Origin: Alistipes sp.
Lineage (GTDB): Bacteria > Bacteroidota > Bacteroidia > Bacteroidales > Rikenellaceae
Reading direction: 5' to 3'
DNA length: 64,000 bases
NCBI GenBank assembly: GCA_017532885.1
Contig: JAFXIS010000075.1
Location: 62,001-126,000, forward strand
The position numbers and the translations under genes were made by a program. Below, piece after piece: positions 7,058 through 14,727 of this stretch; the stretch's first letter is position 1; each line of letters begins with the position of its first letter. The notes under the pieces were generated by a model, which saw nothing but the letters and a program-made list of their open reading frames with translations, was not told where the DNA came from and made no database searches.

Positions 7058-8350
7058 ATGGATAAATTCGAACCTACACACTACACGCTTCGATGCGTAG
7101 CTACCGGTCATGAGTTTACTGACCATGGTTGGGACTTGGTAGATGATGAATGTCGTGAGCCCTCGTTGGTTAGAGCCGTATACGAGAAGAAAAAACTTGA
7201 AGTAAAGGAGGGCTTGGGATTTTATCGTTTCTGCGATTGGTTACCCGTAAAGCGTATGCTTAAAGGCTCGGCTGCCCCTGTAACATTCCGTAGCAAGGGT
7301 TTGGCTGCACATTTAGGATTGGAGAACCTCTATATCACACTCAATGGTTACAGCCCGGCACACGGTGCAGGCATGACTACCTGTTCGTTCAAGGAGACCG
7401 AGGCATATAGCGTATGTGGCCGCATGAGTGACGACGAGAAGCGAGTATTGGTCGTAGCTTCGGCAGGTAATACCGCGCGTGCCTTTGCAAAGGTTTGCTC
7501 GGAGAATAACATTCGCCTTTTGCTATCTGTTCCGGCCGATAATCTCGACGCCCTATGGTTTGAGAAGCCGTTGAACCCCTGTGTAAAACTTATCGCATGC
7601 GAGAAGGGTGGCGACTATTTCGACGCTATTCGTTTGAGCGATATGGCTTTGCAGTCGCCTATGTTTTATGCTGAGGGAGGAGCGAAGAATGTGGCTCGCC
7701 GTGATGGTATGGCGACAACAATGCTCTCAGCCGCAACTACCATAGGTCGCATTCCCGACTACTATTTCCAGGCCGTAGGTAGTGGTACAGGCGCTATCGC
7801 CGCATGGGAGGCAAACCTCCGACTTATCGAGGACGGCTCATATGGCAACAATATCGCAAAGCTCATGGTGTCGCAGAACGCTCCATTTGTACCGATGTAC
7901 GATGCGTGGAGAGCCGACTCTCGCGAAATGTTGCCTTACGAAACACATCGTGCCCGTCGCGATGCAAGCATAATCGATGCGAAGGTGCTGTCAAACCGTA
8001 AGCCCCCATACAGTATCAAAGGTGGTCTTTACGACGCATTGAAGGCGACAAATGGCGATGTTTTGGTAGTAACAAACGCTCAGGGCCGCAAGGCTTCGCG
8101 TCTGTTTGAGGAGTTGGAAGGCATCGACATTCACCCCGCAGCAGCCATTGCCACAGCATCACTCATCAAGGCGGTGGAGAACGACCAGGTGGACAAGAAG
8201 GCTACCATTATGCTCAATATCACAGGTGCGGGTGAGAAGCGTTTCAAGGCCGAGCACGAGATTTTCCAATTGCAGCCCGAGAAGATTTTCCCGCTCAATG
8301 TTGAGACTGAGGCCGTTGTTGAGGCCGTTGAGGCGATGTTTTCAGAGTAG
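7058..8350 (+). CDS. Cysteate synthase (PLP-dependent, threonine synthase-like)
   Basis: Protein of 430 residues. The start (YTLRC, EPSLVRAVYEKKKLEV, then FYRFCDWLPV) is the characteristic N-terminus of cysteate synthase, a threonine synthase relative that makes L-cysteate from O-phosphoserine and sulfite. The PLP lysine is expected at Lys112 in CSFKETEAY; SAGNTARAF and the glycine-rich QAVGSGTGAIAAWEA bind cofactor phosphate. The family was defined in methanogens (coenzyme M). In Bacteroidota such as Alistipes, cysteate is the head-group precursor of sulfonolipids, which is the probable role here. The acyl transferase and reductase of that pathway are not in the window. A plain threonine synthase is less likely given the DWLPV N-terminus. 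Confidence 0.85.
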   Translation: MDKFEPTHYTLRCVATGHEFTDHGWDLVDDECREPSLVRAVYEKKKLEVKEGLGFYRFCDWLPVKRMLKGSAAPVTFRSKGLAAHLGLENLYITLNGYSPAHGAGMTTCSFKETEAYSVCGRMSDDEKRVLVVASAGNTARAFAKVCSENNIRLLLSVPADNLDALWFEKPLNPCVKLIACEKGGDYFDAIRLSDMALQSPMFYAEGGAKNVARRDGMATTMLSAATTIGRIPDYYFQAVGSGTGAIAAWEANLRLIEDGSYGNNIAKLMVSQNAPFVPMYDAWRADSREMLPYETHRARRDASIIDAKVLSNRKPPYSIKGGLYDALKATNGDVLVVTNAQGRKASRLFEELEGIDIHPAAAIATASLIKAVENDQVDKKATIMLNITGAGEKRFKAEHEIFQLQPEKIFPLNVETEAVVEAVEAMFSE

Positions 8351-8374
8351 TTGAATTGTCAAGTAATATAAAAA

Positions 8375-9361
8375 ATGTTATATCCTATAAAATTCACTCC
8401 TCGTCTGAAAGAGCGCCTTTGGGGCGGCAAGGAGTTATTGGCAAAGGCAAAGGCAGGCAAAGCAAAGGGCATAGACTCAACGAAGTCTTATGGCGAGAGT
8501 TGGGAACTTTCGGCAGTGCAAGGCGACATCTCGGTTGTGGCAAATGGCATACTCAAGCGCAACAACCTCGAAGAGATTATCGAGGTATATATGGGCAACC
8601 TCATTGGCGACAAGATTTTCGAGAAGTATGGTCTTACCTTCCCGCTCCTGATCAAGAGCCTCGATTGCCACGATGTTCTCTCGGTGCAGGTACACCCCGA
8701 CGACGAGTTGGCGGCCGAGCGTCACGACTCTTACGGCAAGACCGAGATGTGGTATGTCGTAGCAGCCGAGGAGGGTGCGTCGCTCTATGTGGGCTTCAAG
8801 GATAACAAAATCACTCGTGAGGAGTATATCGCCGCCGTTGGCGAGGACCGTCTGCATGAGATTTTGAACGAGATAAAGGTCAAGGCGGGCGACACATTCT
8901 TTATTCCCGCCGGTACCGTTCACGCCTTAGGTAAGGGTATCGAGGTGTTGGAGATTCAGCAGACTTCGGACATCACCTACCGCATCTACGACTGGAACAG
9001 AGTCGATGACAAGGGTAATGCGCGCGAGTTGCATACCGCATTGGCTGTCGATGCCATAGATTTTACTCGCGACAAGGAGTCGTGCATTATGCGCTACGAA
9101 ACACGCCGCAACGAGGCCGTTACGCTTGTCGATTGCGACTACTTCACCACCAACATCATCGAGTTAAAGGGCTCGATGGAGCGTGAATTGGTAACACTCG
9201 ACTCTTTTGTGCTTTACATTTGCGCCGAGGGTGGTGCCGATGTTACGGTGGGTGGTAACACCGAGCATATCGACGCTCTGGATTTGGTTATGATTCCTGC
9301 CGAGGCCGACAGCGTGGAGATTAAGGGCGAGGGTAAACTCTTGGAGGTATATATCAAATAG
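8375..9361 (+). CDS. manA: Mannose-6-phosphate isomerase, class I
   Basis: Protein of 328 residues that interconverts mannose-6-phosphate and fructose-6-phosphate, feeding GDP-mannose synthesis or mannose use. Motifs: LWGG near the start, LSVQVHPDD (zinc-binding Gln and His), GKTEMWYV (zinc-binding Glu), PAGTVHALGKGIEVLEIQQ (zinc-binding His) and TYRIYDW. The length fits the short Bacillus-type class I enzyme. It begins 24 bases after the cysteate synthase stop with no clear promoter box, so the two may be co-transcribed. The GH92 mannosidase upstream makes a mannose connection plausible but unproven. Confidence 0.93.
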   Translation: MLYPIKFTPRLKERLWGGKELLAKAKAGKAKGIDSTKSYGESWELSAVQGDISVVANGILKRNNLEEIIEVYMGNLIGDKIFEKYGLTFPLLIKSLDCHDVLSVQVHPDDELAAERHDSYGKTEMWYVVAAEEGASLYVGFKDNKITREEYIAAVGEDRLHEILNEIKVKAGDTFFIPAGTVHALGKGIEVLEIQQTSDITYRIYDWNRVDDKGNARELHTALAVDAIDFTRDKESCIMRYETRRNEAVTLVDCDYFTTNIIELKGSMERELVTLDSFVLYICAEGGADVTVGGNTEHIDALDLVMIPAEADSVEIKGEGKLLEVYIK

Positions 9362-9374
9362 AGTCCCTTATAAG

Positions 9375-9420
9375 AAAAACATGGGTGTCGGATAGAGATT
9401 ATCTGGCACCTTTGTTTTTT
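9375..9420. terminator. Bidirectional terminator between manA and queG
   Basis: GGTGTCGGATA pairs with TATCTGGCACC-type bases (two G-U pairs), flanked by AAAAAC on the left and TTTGTTTTTT on the right. It overlaps the last codons of queG, whose stop is at 9399-9401. Confidence 0.75.
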
Positions 9421-10319
9421 ATCACATTCTGCTGTATGCGTCGTAGGCCGCTGCGTTTAAGCGGTGTGGCAGAAAATTGCTCGAAGAATTGCTCGTCGCT
9501 CATCGCAAGCCACTCGTCAGCACCCATCTCGGCAGGGTTAAAGAGCGGAGTGAATTGCGAATTGCTATACTCCGCAGAGTTTTTATTGTAGGGGCAACAC
9601 AGCTGACACTCATCGCACCCGAAAATCCAGCCATTCAAATCTATACTTGTCGTCGGCTCGGCCTCAATCGTATGGCACGATATACAACGCGAAGTGTCTA
9701 TTCCTCGACCCTCCATTATCGCATGCGTAGTACACGCCTCCACACATCGACGACACTCGCCGCACCCTACACCCTCATATGGTTTGTCGTATGAGTTTAC
9801 CGCATCATCCAACACCAATACACCCAACAATACAAAGCTACCGAATTGCGGCGTTATGAGCAATGACTGCCTACCAATCCACCCCAAACCTGCCGCAACG
9901 GCATACTGCTTCTCAGAGATGGGTGCAGAATCAACAAATGCCCTACCCTGCAACTGCATATATCTCTGCTGCAACGACTTAAGCATCTGCTGCAACATCT
10001 TCTTTATGCTCTTGTGGTAATCCTTGCGGCAAGCGTATGAAGCAACCTTCGTACGGTTCGAGGTGTAGTATTCATCGCTAAATTTCAGTTTATAATTCAC
10101 ACCACATACCACCACACTCCTCGCCCCCTCGACCAATTTTCGGGCATCGAAACGCTTCTCCCGATTGCGGTGCATATAGTCGAGCGACGAGGCGTAACCA
10201 TGCGCTAACCACTCCTCAAAGCCCCTCTCTCCGGCATCAAGATGTTGTGCCGGAGTGACGCCGCAAAGGTCAAAGCCAACCTCCGTAGCAAGTTCTTTTA
10301 TGTGATAATATTCTATCAT
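9399..10319 (-). CDS. queG: Epoxyqueuosine reductase
   Basis: Protein of 306 residues from the ATG at 10319. It catalyses the last step of queuosine synthesis in tRNA, reducing epoxyqueuosine with a cobalamin cofactor and two [4Fe-4S] clusters. The cluster cysteines are visible as CGECRRCVEAC and CISC...CDECQLCCPYN. DSAPISEKQYAVAAGLGWIG is the conserved active-site region. An alternative TTG start at 10337 lies inside the predicted promoter box, so the ATG at 10319 was chosen. It is divergent from the acyl-CoA ligase gene. Confidence 0.93.
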   Translation of the reverse strand: MIEYYHIKELATEVGFDLCGVTPAQHLDAGERGFEEWLAHGYASSLDYMHRNREKRFDARKLVEGARSVVVCGVNYKLKFSDEYYTSNRTKVASYACRKDYHKSIKKMLQQMLKSLQQRYMQLQGRAFVDSAPISEKQYAVAAGLGWIGRQSLLITPQFGSFVLLGVLVLDDAVNSYDKPYEGVGCGECRRCVEACTTHAIMEGRGIDTSRCISCHTIEAEPTTSIDLNGWIFGCDECQLCCPYNKNSAEYSNSQFTPLFNPAEMGADEWLAMSDEQFFEQFSATPLKRSGLRRIQQNVIKNKGAR

Positions 10320-10334
10320 AGAGTAATTTCGCTC

Positions 10335-10342
10335 CAAAAATA
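10335..10342 (-). promoter_or_regulatory. -7 promoter box for queG
   Basis: TATTTTTG on the minus strand matches TAnnTTTG. It implies a leader of only about 10 bases to the ATG at 10319. Confidence 0.5.
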
Positions 10343-10364
10343 ATGATTTTTCACTATTTTTCAG

Positions 10365-10372
10365 TACATTTG
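10365..10372 (+). promoter_or_regulatory. -7 promoter box for the acyl-CoA ligase gene
   Basis: TACATTTG matches TAnnTTTG and gives a leader of roughly 37 bases. Confidence 0.6.
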
Positions 10373-10413
10373 TCGCGTCGCGAATATTTTTTTAAGAAAT
10401 TAAACCTATTCGA

Positions 10414-12081
10414 ATGAAAACATTGAACACCTTGTATGAACTTTTCCACAATAGCATCGAAAAGTTCTCGCAAAAAGCCGCCTTTACGATGTTTGGTGGC
10501 GAAGATGTTAGTTTCAAGGAGGTAGGAAAACGAGTTAAGGAGGTTCAGGATTTGCTCGTGGGCGCCGGATTGAATGCCGGTGACAAGGTAGCTATCCTGA
10601 GTAGCAGTATGCCCAATTGGGGCGTATGCTATTTTGCCGTTGTTACAGCCGGAATGGTCGCAGTACCTATTCTTCCGGACTTCACAGGAGCTGATTTGGA
10701 TATTCTCATCAAGCACTCTGAGGCAAAAGCGTTACTCGTTTCTGATAAACTCTTTACAAAACTATCGAAAGAAACCGCAGCTAAACTTAACATTATCATC
10801 CGTACCAAGAACCTCGGCGTAATCTCTCAGACCGTAAAGGCTGAGGGCTCGACCGCAATTCCCAAGGCGGAGGATTTGGCTGCAATTATCTACACTTCAG
10901 GTACAACTTCCACACCTAAGGGTGTAATGCTCACCCATGGCAACCTCGCATCGCAGATACACATGCTCTACGACCTCTACCCTATTGGTCCTGAGGATAC
11001 AATGCTATCGGTTCTGCCTATGGCTCACACCTATGAATGTTCGTTGGGCTTGATTTACATCTTCTCGACAGGAGGTACGGTAACATACCTCGAGAAACCA
11101 CCCACACCGAGCGTGTTGATGCCGGCATTGCGTAGGGTCCGCCCCACAGCGTTCCTTATCGTGCCGCTCATCATCGAGAAGATTTACCGCAGCCAGATTT
11201 TGGCAAAGTTCACTTCGAACGCCTTCTGGCGCGCACTCTACAACACAGCCTTCACGCGTCGCTACTTGCACCGCATTGCAGGCAAGAAGCTCAACAAGGT
11301 CTTTGGAGGTCGCGCACGCCTCTTTATCGGCGGAGCGAAACTCGACGAGCAGGTTGAGCAGTTCTTGCAGGAGGCAAAGATTCCCTACGCTATCGGCTAC
11401 GGCCTCACCGAAACTGCTCCGCTGGTAGCAGGTCAGATTTCGCCCGCCGTAAAGTTGGGTGCTACGGGCCCGGCAATGAAGGGCGTTGAGGTGCGCCTCG
11501 ACAATATCAACCCCGACACCAAGCAGGGAGAGATTGTTGTGAAGAGTCCCTCTGTAATGCAGGGTTATTATAAGAATCCCGAGGCTACCGCCGAGGTATT
11601 TACCAAAGACGGTTGGTTCCGCACAGGCGACTTGGGCTACATCGACGAGGATGGTTACATCTTCATCAAGGGTCGCTTGAAGAATATGATTTTGGGTCCC
11701 AGCGGAGAGAATATCTACCCCGAGGAGATTGAATCGGTACTCAACTCTCATGTCTTTGTTTCGGAGTCTGTCGTAACCGAACAGGATGGTCAGCTGGTAG
11801 CATTGGTACACTTCGACACCGACGCCATCGAGAAGATGAAGGAGGAGTTGATGGAGAAGTGGGAGATTACCCGCGACGAGTGGCACAAGAAGGTCGATGA
11901 GTGGAATGACCGCATGGAGGAGCTTAAGAAAGAGATTATAAAGTATGTAAACTCAAAGGTAAATCGTTTCTCGCGCATCTCGGATGTCGTTGAGGAGGAG
12001 CAGGAGTTCGAGAAGACTCCTTCGAAGAAGATTCGCCGTTTCCTCTACACCAATCGAAGCAAAAAGCAGGAGAAGAAGTAA
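10414..12081 (+). CDS. Long-chain fatty acid-CoA ligase (AMP-forming)
   Basis: Protein of 555 residues of the ANL (acyl-adenylate-forming) superfamily, which activates fatty acids to acyl-CoA via acyl-AMP. The P-loop YTSGTTSTPKGVMLTHGN is present, followed by YGLTETAP (A5), WFRTGDLGYIDEDGY (A7/A8 hinge) and KNMILGPSGENIYPEEIE near the C-terminal domain. Lys-rich helices close the protein. It may salvage exogenous or recycled fatty acids for phospholipid or sulfonolipid synthesis; the chain-length preference is not readable. It is a single gene between a promoter box and a strong terminator. Confidence 0.92.
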   Translation: MKTLNTLYELFHNSIEKFSQKAAFTMFGGEDVSFKEVGKRVKEVQDLLVGAGLNAGDKVAILSSSMPNWGVCYFAVVTAGMVAVPILPDFTGADLDILIKHSEAKALLVSDKLFTKLSKETAAKLNIIIRTKNLGVISQTVKAEGSTAIPKAEDLAAIIYTSGTTSTPKGVMLTHGNLASQIHMLYDLYPIGPEDTMLSVLPMAHTYECSLGLIYIFSTGGTVTYLEKPPTPSVLMPALRRVRPTAFLIVPLIIEKIYRSQILAKFTSNAFWRALYNTAFTRRYLHRIAGKKLNKVFGGRARLFIGGAKLDEQVEQFLQEAKIPYAIGYGLTETAPLVAGQISPAVKLGATGPAMKGVEVRLDNINPDTKQGEIVVKSPSVMQGYYKNPEATAEVFTKDGWFRTGDLGYIDEDGYIFIKGRLKNMILGPSGENIYPEEIESVLNSHVFVSESVVTEQDGQLVALVHFDTDAIEKMKEELMEKWEITRDEWHKKVDEWNDRMEELKKEIIKYVNSKVNRFSRISDVVEEEQEFEKTPSKKIRRFLYTNRSKKQEKK

Positions 12082-12096
12082 TTTTCTTTATCATAC

Positions 12097-12137
12097 AAAC
12101 AAAATCGGGACACCGCAAAGTGTCCCGATTTTGTTTT
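12097..12137. terminator. Bidirectional terminator
   Basis: AAAATCGGGACA pairs perfectly with TGTCCCGATTTT around CCGCAAAG, with A and T runs on both flanks. It lies between two convergent genes. Confidence 0.9.
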
Positions 12138-12152
12138 ACCCGACGGCGTAGA

Positions 12153-14624
12153 CTATTTCATCGACTCCGATAAGAGCTTGATATAATAACCACCAACAAC
12201 CGAACGAGCGCGGAAACCTACATGATGCTTGGTATTGGTATAATACCAATCGGTCATAGGTATACGGTCTACGGTTTCGTTCATAAACTTATGCACAGGC
12301 TTTACCAAAGCCTCGAAATCCGCCTGATTCTCAGCCATGGTAGCACTCCACACAATCCAATCCGACTTGGTATAAGCTCTACGGCAATCCAATGGAAGAC
12401 CATATTCATTCTGCTTTGTAAGGTAGTAAGCAACCTCCGTAGGAGTAATATCGGCATCAAACACATTGTAACCCAGCATCTTATCCCATACAAGGTTATA
12501 CTTCTGACTCCAAGTATCGCCCTCGTTGAAAGTCAAGCGATAGTGGTCGCCCTGCGCTGCCATTCGCTTCCACTCGGCTGCCATTTGGCGAGCCACAGCC
12601 TCATACTCCTCAGCAACATCCTTTTTGCCTGCCATACGCGCCATATCGGCATAAGCGGCAATACCTACAATAGCCTTTGCCGAGAGGTTAGCATTGCGAG
12701 CCCAATGGCCGGCAAAATCATCTGTACAGAGCTGATTTTCAGGGTCGCCACCATACTCTACAAGGTAATTGGTCCATGTCGTCAGGACATCCCAATGCTT
12801 TAGAGCATAATCCGCCGAGCCCTCAATCTTACAGATTGCACCCGTAAGAATCAACATGTTACCACTCTCCTCCAATGGCATATCACCGCCATAGGTCTGA
12901 CCATTACCCCAAGGATATGTACCAATATCGTGTGCAGGATAAGGTTTTGTCCACCTTCCACTCTCGGCATAGTAGAATATGAAGTTAATAAGAGCCTTTG
13001 CCAATTCCGGATTGTAATAGAGGAACAACGGAGATGAGGGATATGTCACATCCACAGTACCGATAGAGCCATTGCTGAAGCACTCTTTTGAAAGGAATGC
13101 CAACTCGCCCGAAGGTGTCTCGATAAGTTTGTGAGCCGCAATGGCCTGACGATAAGCCAATGCACATAGCTCCGAGTACTCCTTGCCGCCTACCGCAGCC
13201 GTTTCGGCCATCAACTTGGCATCGAATTTCTCGCAACGACGCTTGAGCGACGAGTAATCATCTGCCGCCAAAGCAAACTGCTGCTCAATTGTGCTGTCGC
13301 CCTTACGATTCCAATATGGGCGGATATCCTCCTCAAAATAGCGGATAGAGCGAATATCATCGTATCCCAACATGATATAATCCTCAACCGACTTGTTGCC
13401 CACCTTGCCGACATGAGAGCTTATAGCCATATATTTGCCGTCGTTGTGCGCGCCAACCTCGCCCGTCTGAGCGAACTCGCGACGCAAAGCAATATTATCA
13501 CCGACCGAAGCATTATGCGTAGCCTTATCTGCCGCCATATAGAAATAGCCCCAATCGATGCGGACATTATCGCCCTTACGACCAAGAATATTCTGCTCCA
13601 CAGTACCACACTTCACATAATTGAAACGCTCATCCTCCATGCGCTCACTCACAGCCTCCTGGTACCACGCATTACGGGCCCAATCTTGCGCGGCCTCAAA
13701 GTAGATATCAACATCATGCTCCTTGCCGTCGTTCGACTTAACCTCATACGAGATATAATTCACGGGGCGCGAGATAAGTTCCAAATCCTCCATCAGTAAT
13801 GGCGCAGTGAAGGTCAGACGCAAATCCACATTACCACATGTAAAGTCATAAATCGTGCGTGTCGGCTGAACATCAGCAGAGGTCTGCACAGCAGTCTGCG
13901 ACATCATATTAGCGCCTTTATCGCGCTTATATAGGCCCATATCGAGCAATGCTCCACCCTGAGGGTTATGGCAATGTGCCGCCAAGACAATTTTACCATT
14001 CTTGGCAGAGGCAGCAACCTCGGCAGGCACCTCCACCCACTGGTCAGCCTTCCACTCAAATGGAGTAGAGACAATCTGATGACCATTGAAATAGAGCTGG
14101 AAAGTATCATCGTGCGAGTATTTCACAAAGAGAGTTCCATCCTGCAAGATTTCGGGGTTTACCTCAATTTCACGACGCACCCATATATTTTCAGTAAGCC
14201 ACTTTGTACGCAAATGGGGCTGTCCGTCTGTTCCGAACGATGCCTCGCCGCGCTTCCACCTACGGTCGTTGAATGATGGCTGCTCCCAGCCCTTCTGAGG
14301 TTCACTGAAAGTATAAGCACCCTCCCAATCCTTATCGTATGACATGGGGGCAATCGGGTGCATAGGCACAACCTCGGCGCCCATAAAACGATACAGCTCG
14401 CCATCAACACGCAGCGTACCCATCAACGGGAAATCAGCACCCGTCCAATGACGCACCTTATCATCATAAAGGCGGTCGGTTGTAGACCATGCGCTGGTAT
14501 AAGGGTCAATGGTGATGAGCGGATATGCCGGAGCGCGCAACTCATTCTTGACATGCTTTGGTGCAGAACATGCCGACATAAAAATCGCCATCAACACCAC
14601 AATAATCGAGAGATTTTTCTTCAT
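12153..14624 (-). CDS. Glutaminase A-like lipoprotein (DUF4965/DUF1793 family)
   Basis: Protein of 823 residues with a lipoprotein signal (MKKNLSIIVVLMAIFMSAC, Cys at 19). RAPAYPLITIDPYTSAWS at the N-terminus and the later NGSIGTVDVTYPSSPLFLYYNP with AHDIGTYPWGNGQ are hallmarks of proteins annotated as glutaminase A-like (DUF4964/DUF5127/DUF4965/DUF1793). The C-terminal half looks like an (alpha/alpha)6 barrel, as in glycosidases. Residues about 110-230 form an inserted beta-sandwich resembling a carbohydrate-binding module. True glutaminase activity has been shown only for fungal relatives; in Bacteroidota a glycan-related role is equally possible. It is divergent from the S46 peptidase gene. 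Confidence 0.82.
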   Translation of the reverse strand: MKKNLSIIVVLMAIFMSACSAPKHVKNELRAPAYPLITIDPYTSAWSTTDRLYDDKVRHWTGADFPLMGTLRVDGELYRFMGAEVVPMHPIAPMSYDKDWEGAYTFSEPQKGWEQPSFNDRRWKRGEASFGTDGQPHLRTKWLTENIWVRREIEVNPEILQDGTLFVKYSHDDTFQLYFNGHQIVSTPFEWKADQWVEVPAEVAASAKNGKIVLAAHCHNPQGGALLDMGLYKRDKGANMMSQTAVQTSADVQPTRTIYDFTCGNVDLRLTFTAPLLMEDLELISRPVNYISYEVKSNDGKEHDVDIYFEAAQDWARNAWYQEAVSERMEDERFNYVKCGTVEQNILGRKGDNVRIDWGYFYMAADKATHNASVGDNIALRREFAQTGEVGAHNDGKYMAISSHVGKVGNKSVEDYIMLGYDDIRSIRYFEEDIRPYWNRKGDSTIEQQFALAADDYSSLKRRCEKFDAKLMAETAAVGGKEYSELCALAYRQAIAAHKLIETPSGELAFLSKECFSNGSIGTVDVTYPSSPLFLYYNPELAKALINFIFYYAESGRWTKPYPAHDIGTYPWGNGQTYGGDMPLEESGNMLILTGAICKIEGSADYALKHWDVLTTWTNYLVEYGGDPENQLCTDDFAGHWARNANLSAKAIVGIAAYADMARMAGKKDVAEEYEAVARQMAAEWKRMAAQGDHYRLTFNEGDTWSQKYNLVWDKMLGYNVFDADITPTEVAYYLTKQNEYGLPLDCRRAYTKSDWIVWSATMAENQADFEALVKPVHKFMNETVDRIPMTDWYYTNTKHHVGFRARSVVGGYYIKLLSESMK

Positions 14625-14664
14625 AACAGTAGCTTATTTATAGATTTTATACTTTTCCACTTTA

Positions 14665-14672
14665 CAAATATA
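14665..14672 (-). promoter_or_regulatory. -7 promoter box for the glutaminase A-like gene
   Basis: TATATTTG on the minus strand matches TAnnTTTG, about 40 bases before the ATG at 14624. Confidence 0.6.
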
Positions 14673-14693
14673 GGTATTTTCTCACTTTTTGCC

Positions 14694-14701
14694 TACATTT
14701 G
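14694..14701 (+). promoter_or_regulatory. -7 promoter box for the S46 peptidase gene
   Basis: TACATTTG matches TAnnTTTG and implies a start of transcription near 14706. It therefore rules out the ATG at 14689 and supports the ATG at 14728. Confidence 0.6.
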
Positions 14702-14727
14702 CTGAAAATATATCAACAAAAAATATT

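Noticed and set aside
8356..8805. 149-residue frame overlapping the start of manA
   Set aside because: It is out of frame with the strongly conserved manA product and its own sequence resembles nothing.
12222..12803. 193-residue plus-strand frame opposite the glutaminase A-like gene, and similar antisense frames at 13413-13799
   Set aside because: They lie fully antisense to a well-supported gene and have no recognisable domain or promoter.
14689..14727. Upstream ATG for the S46 peptidase
   Set aside because: It lies before or within the promoter box and would place a non-signal tail ahead of a clear signal peptide.
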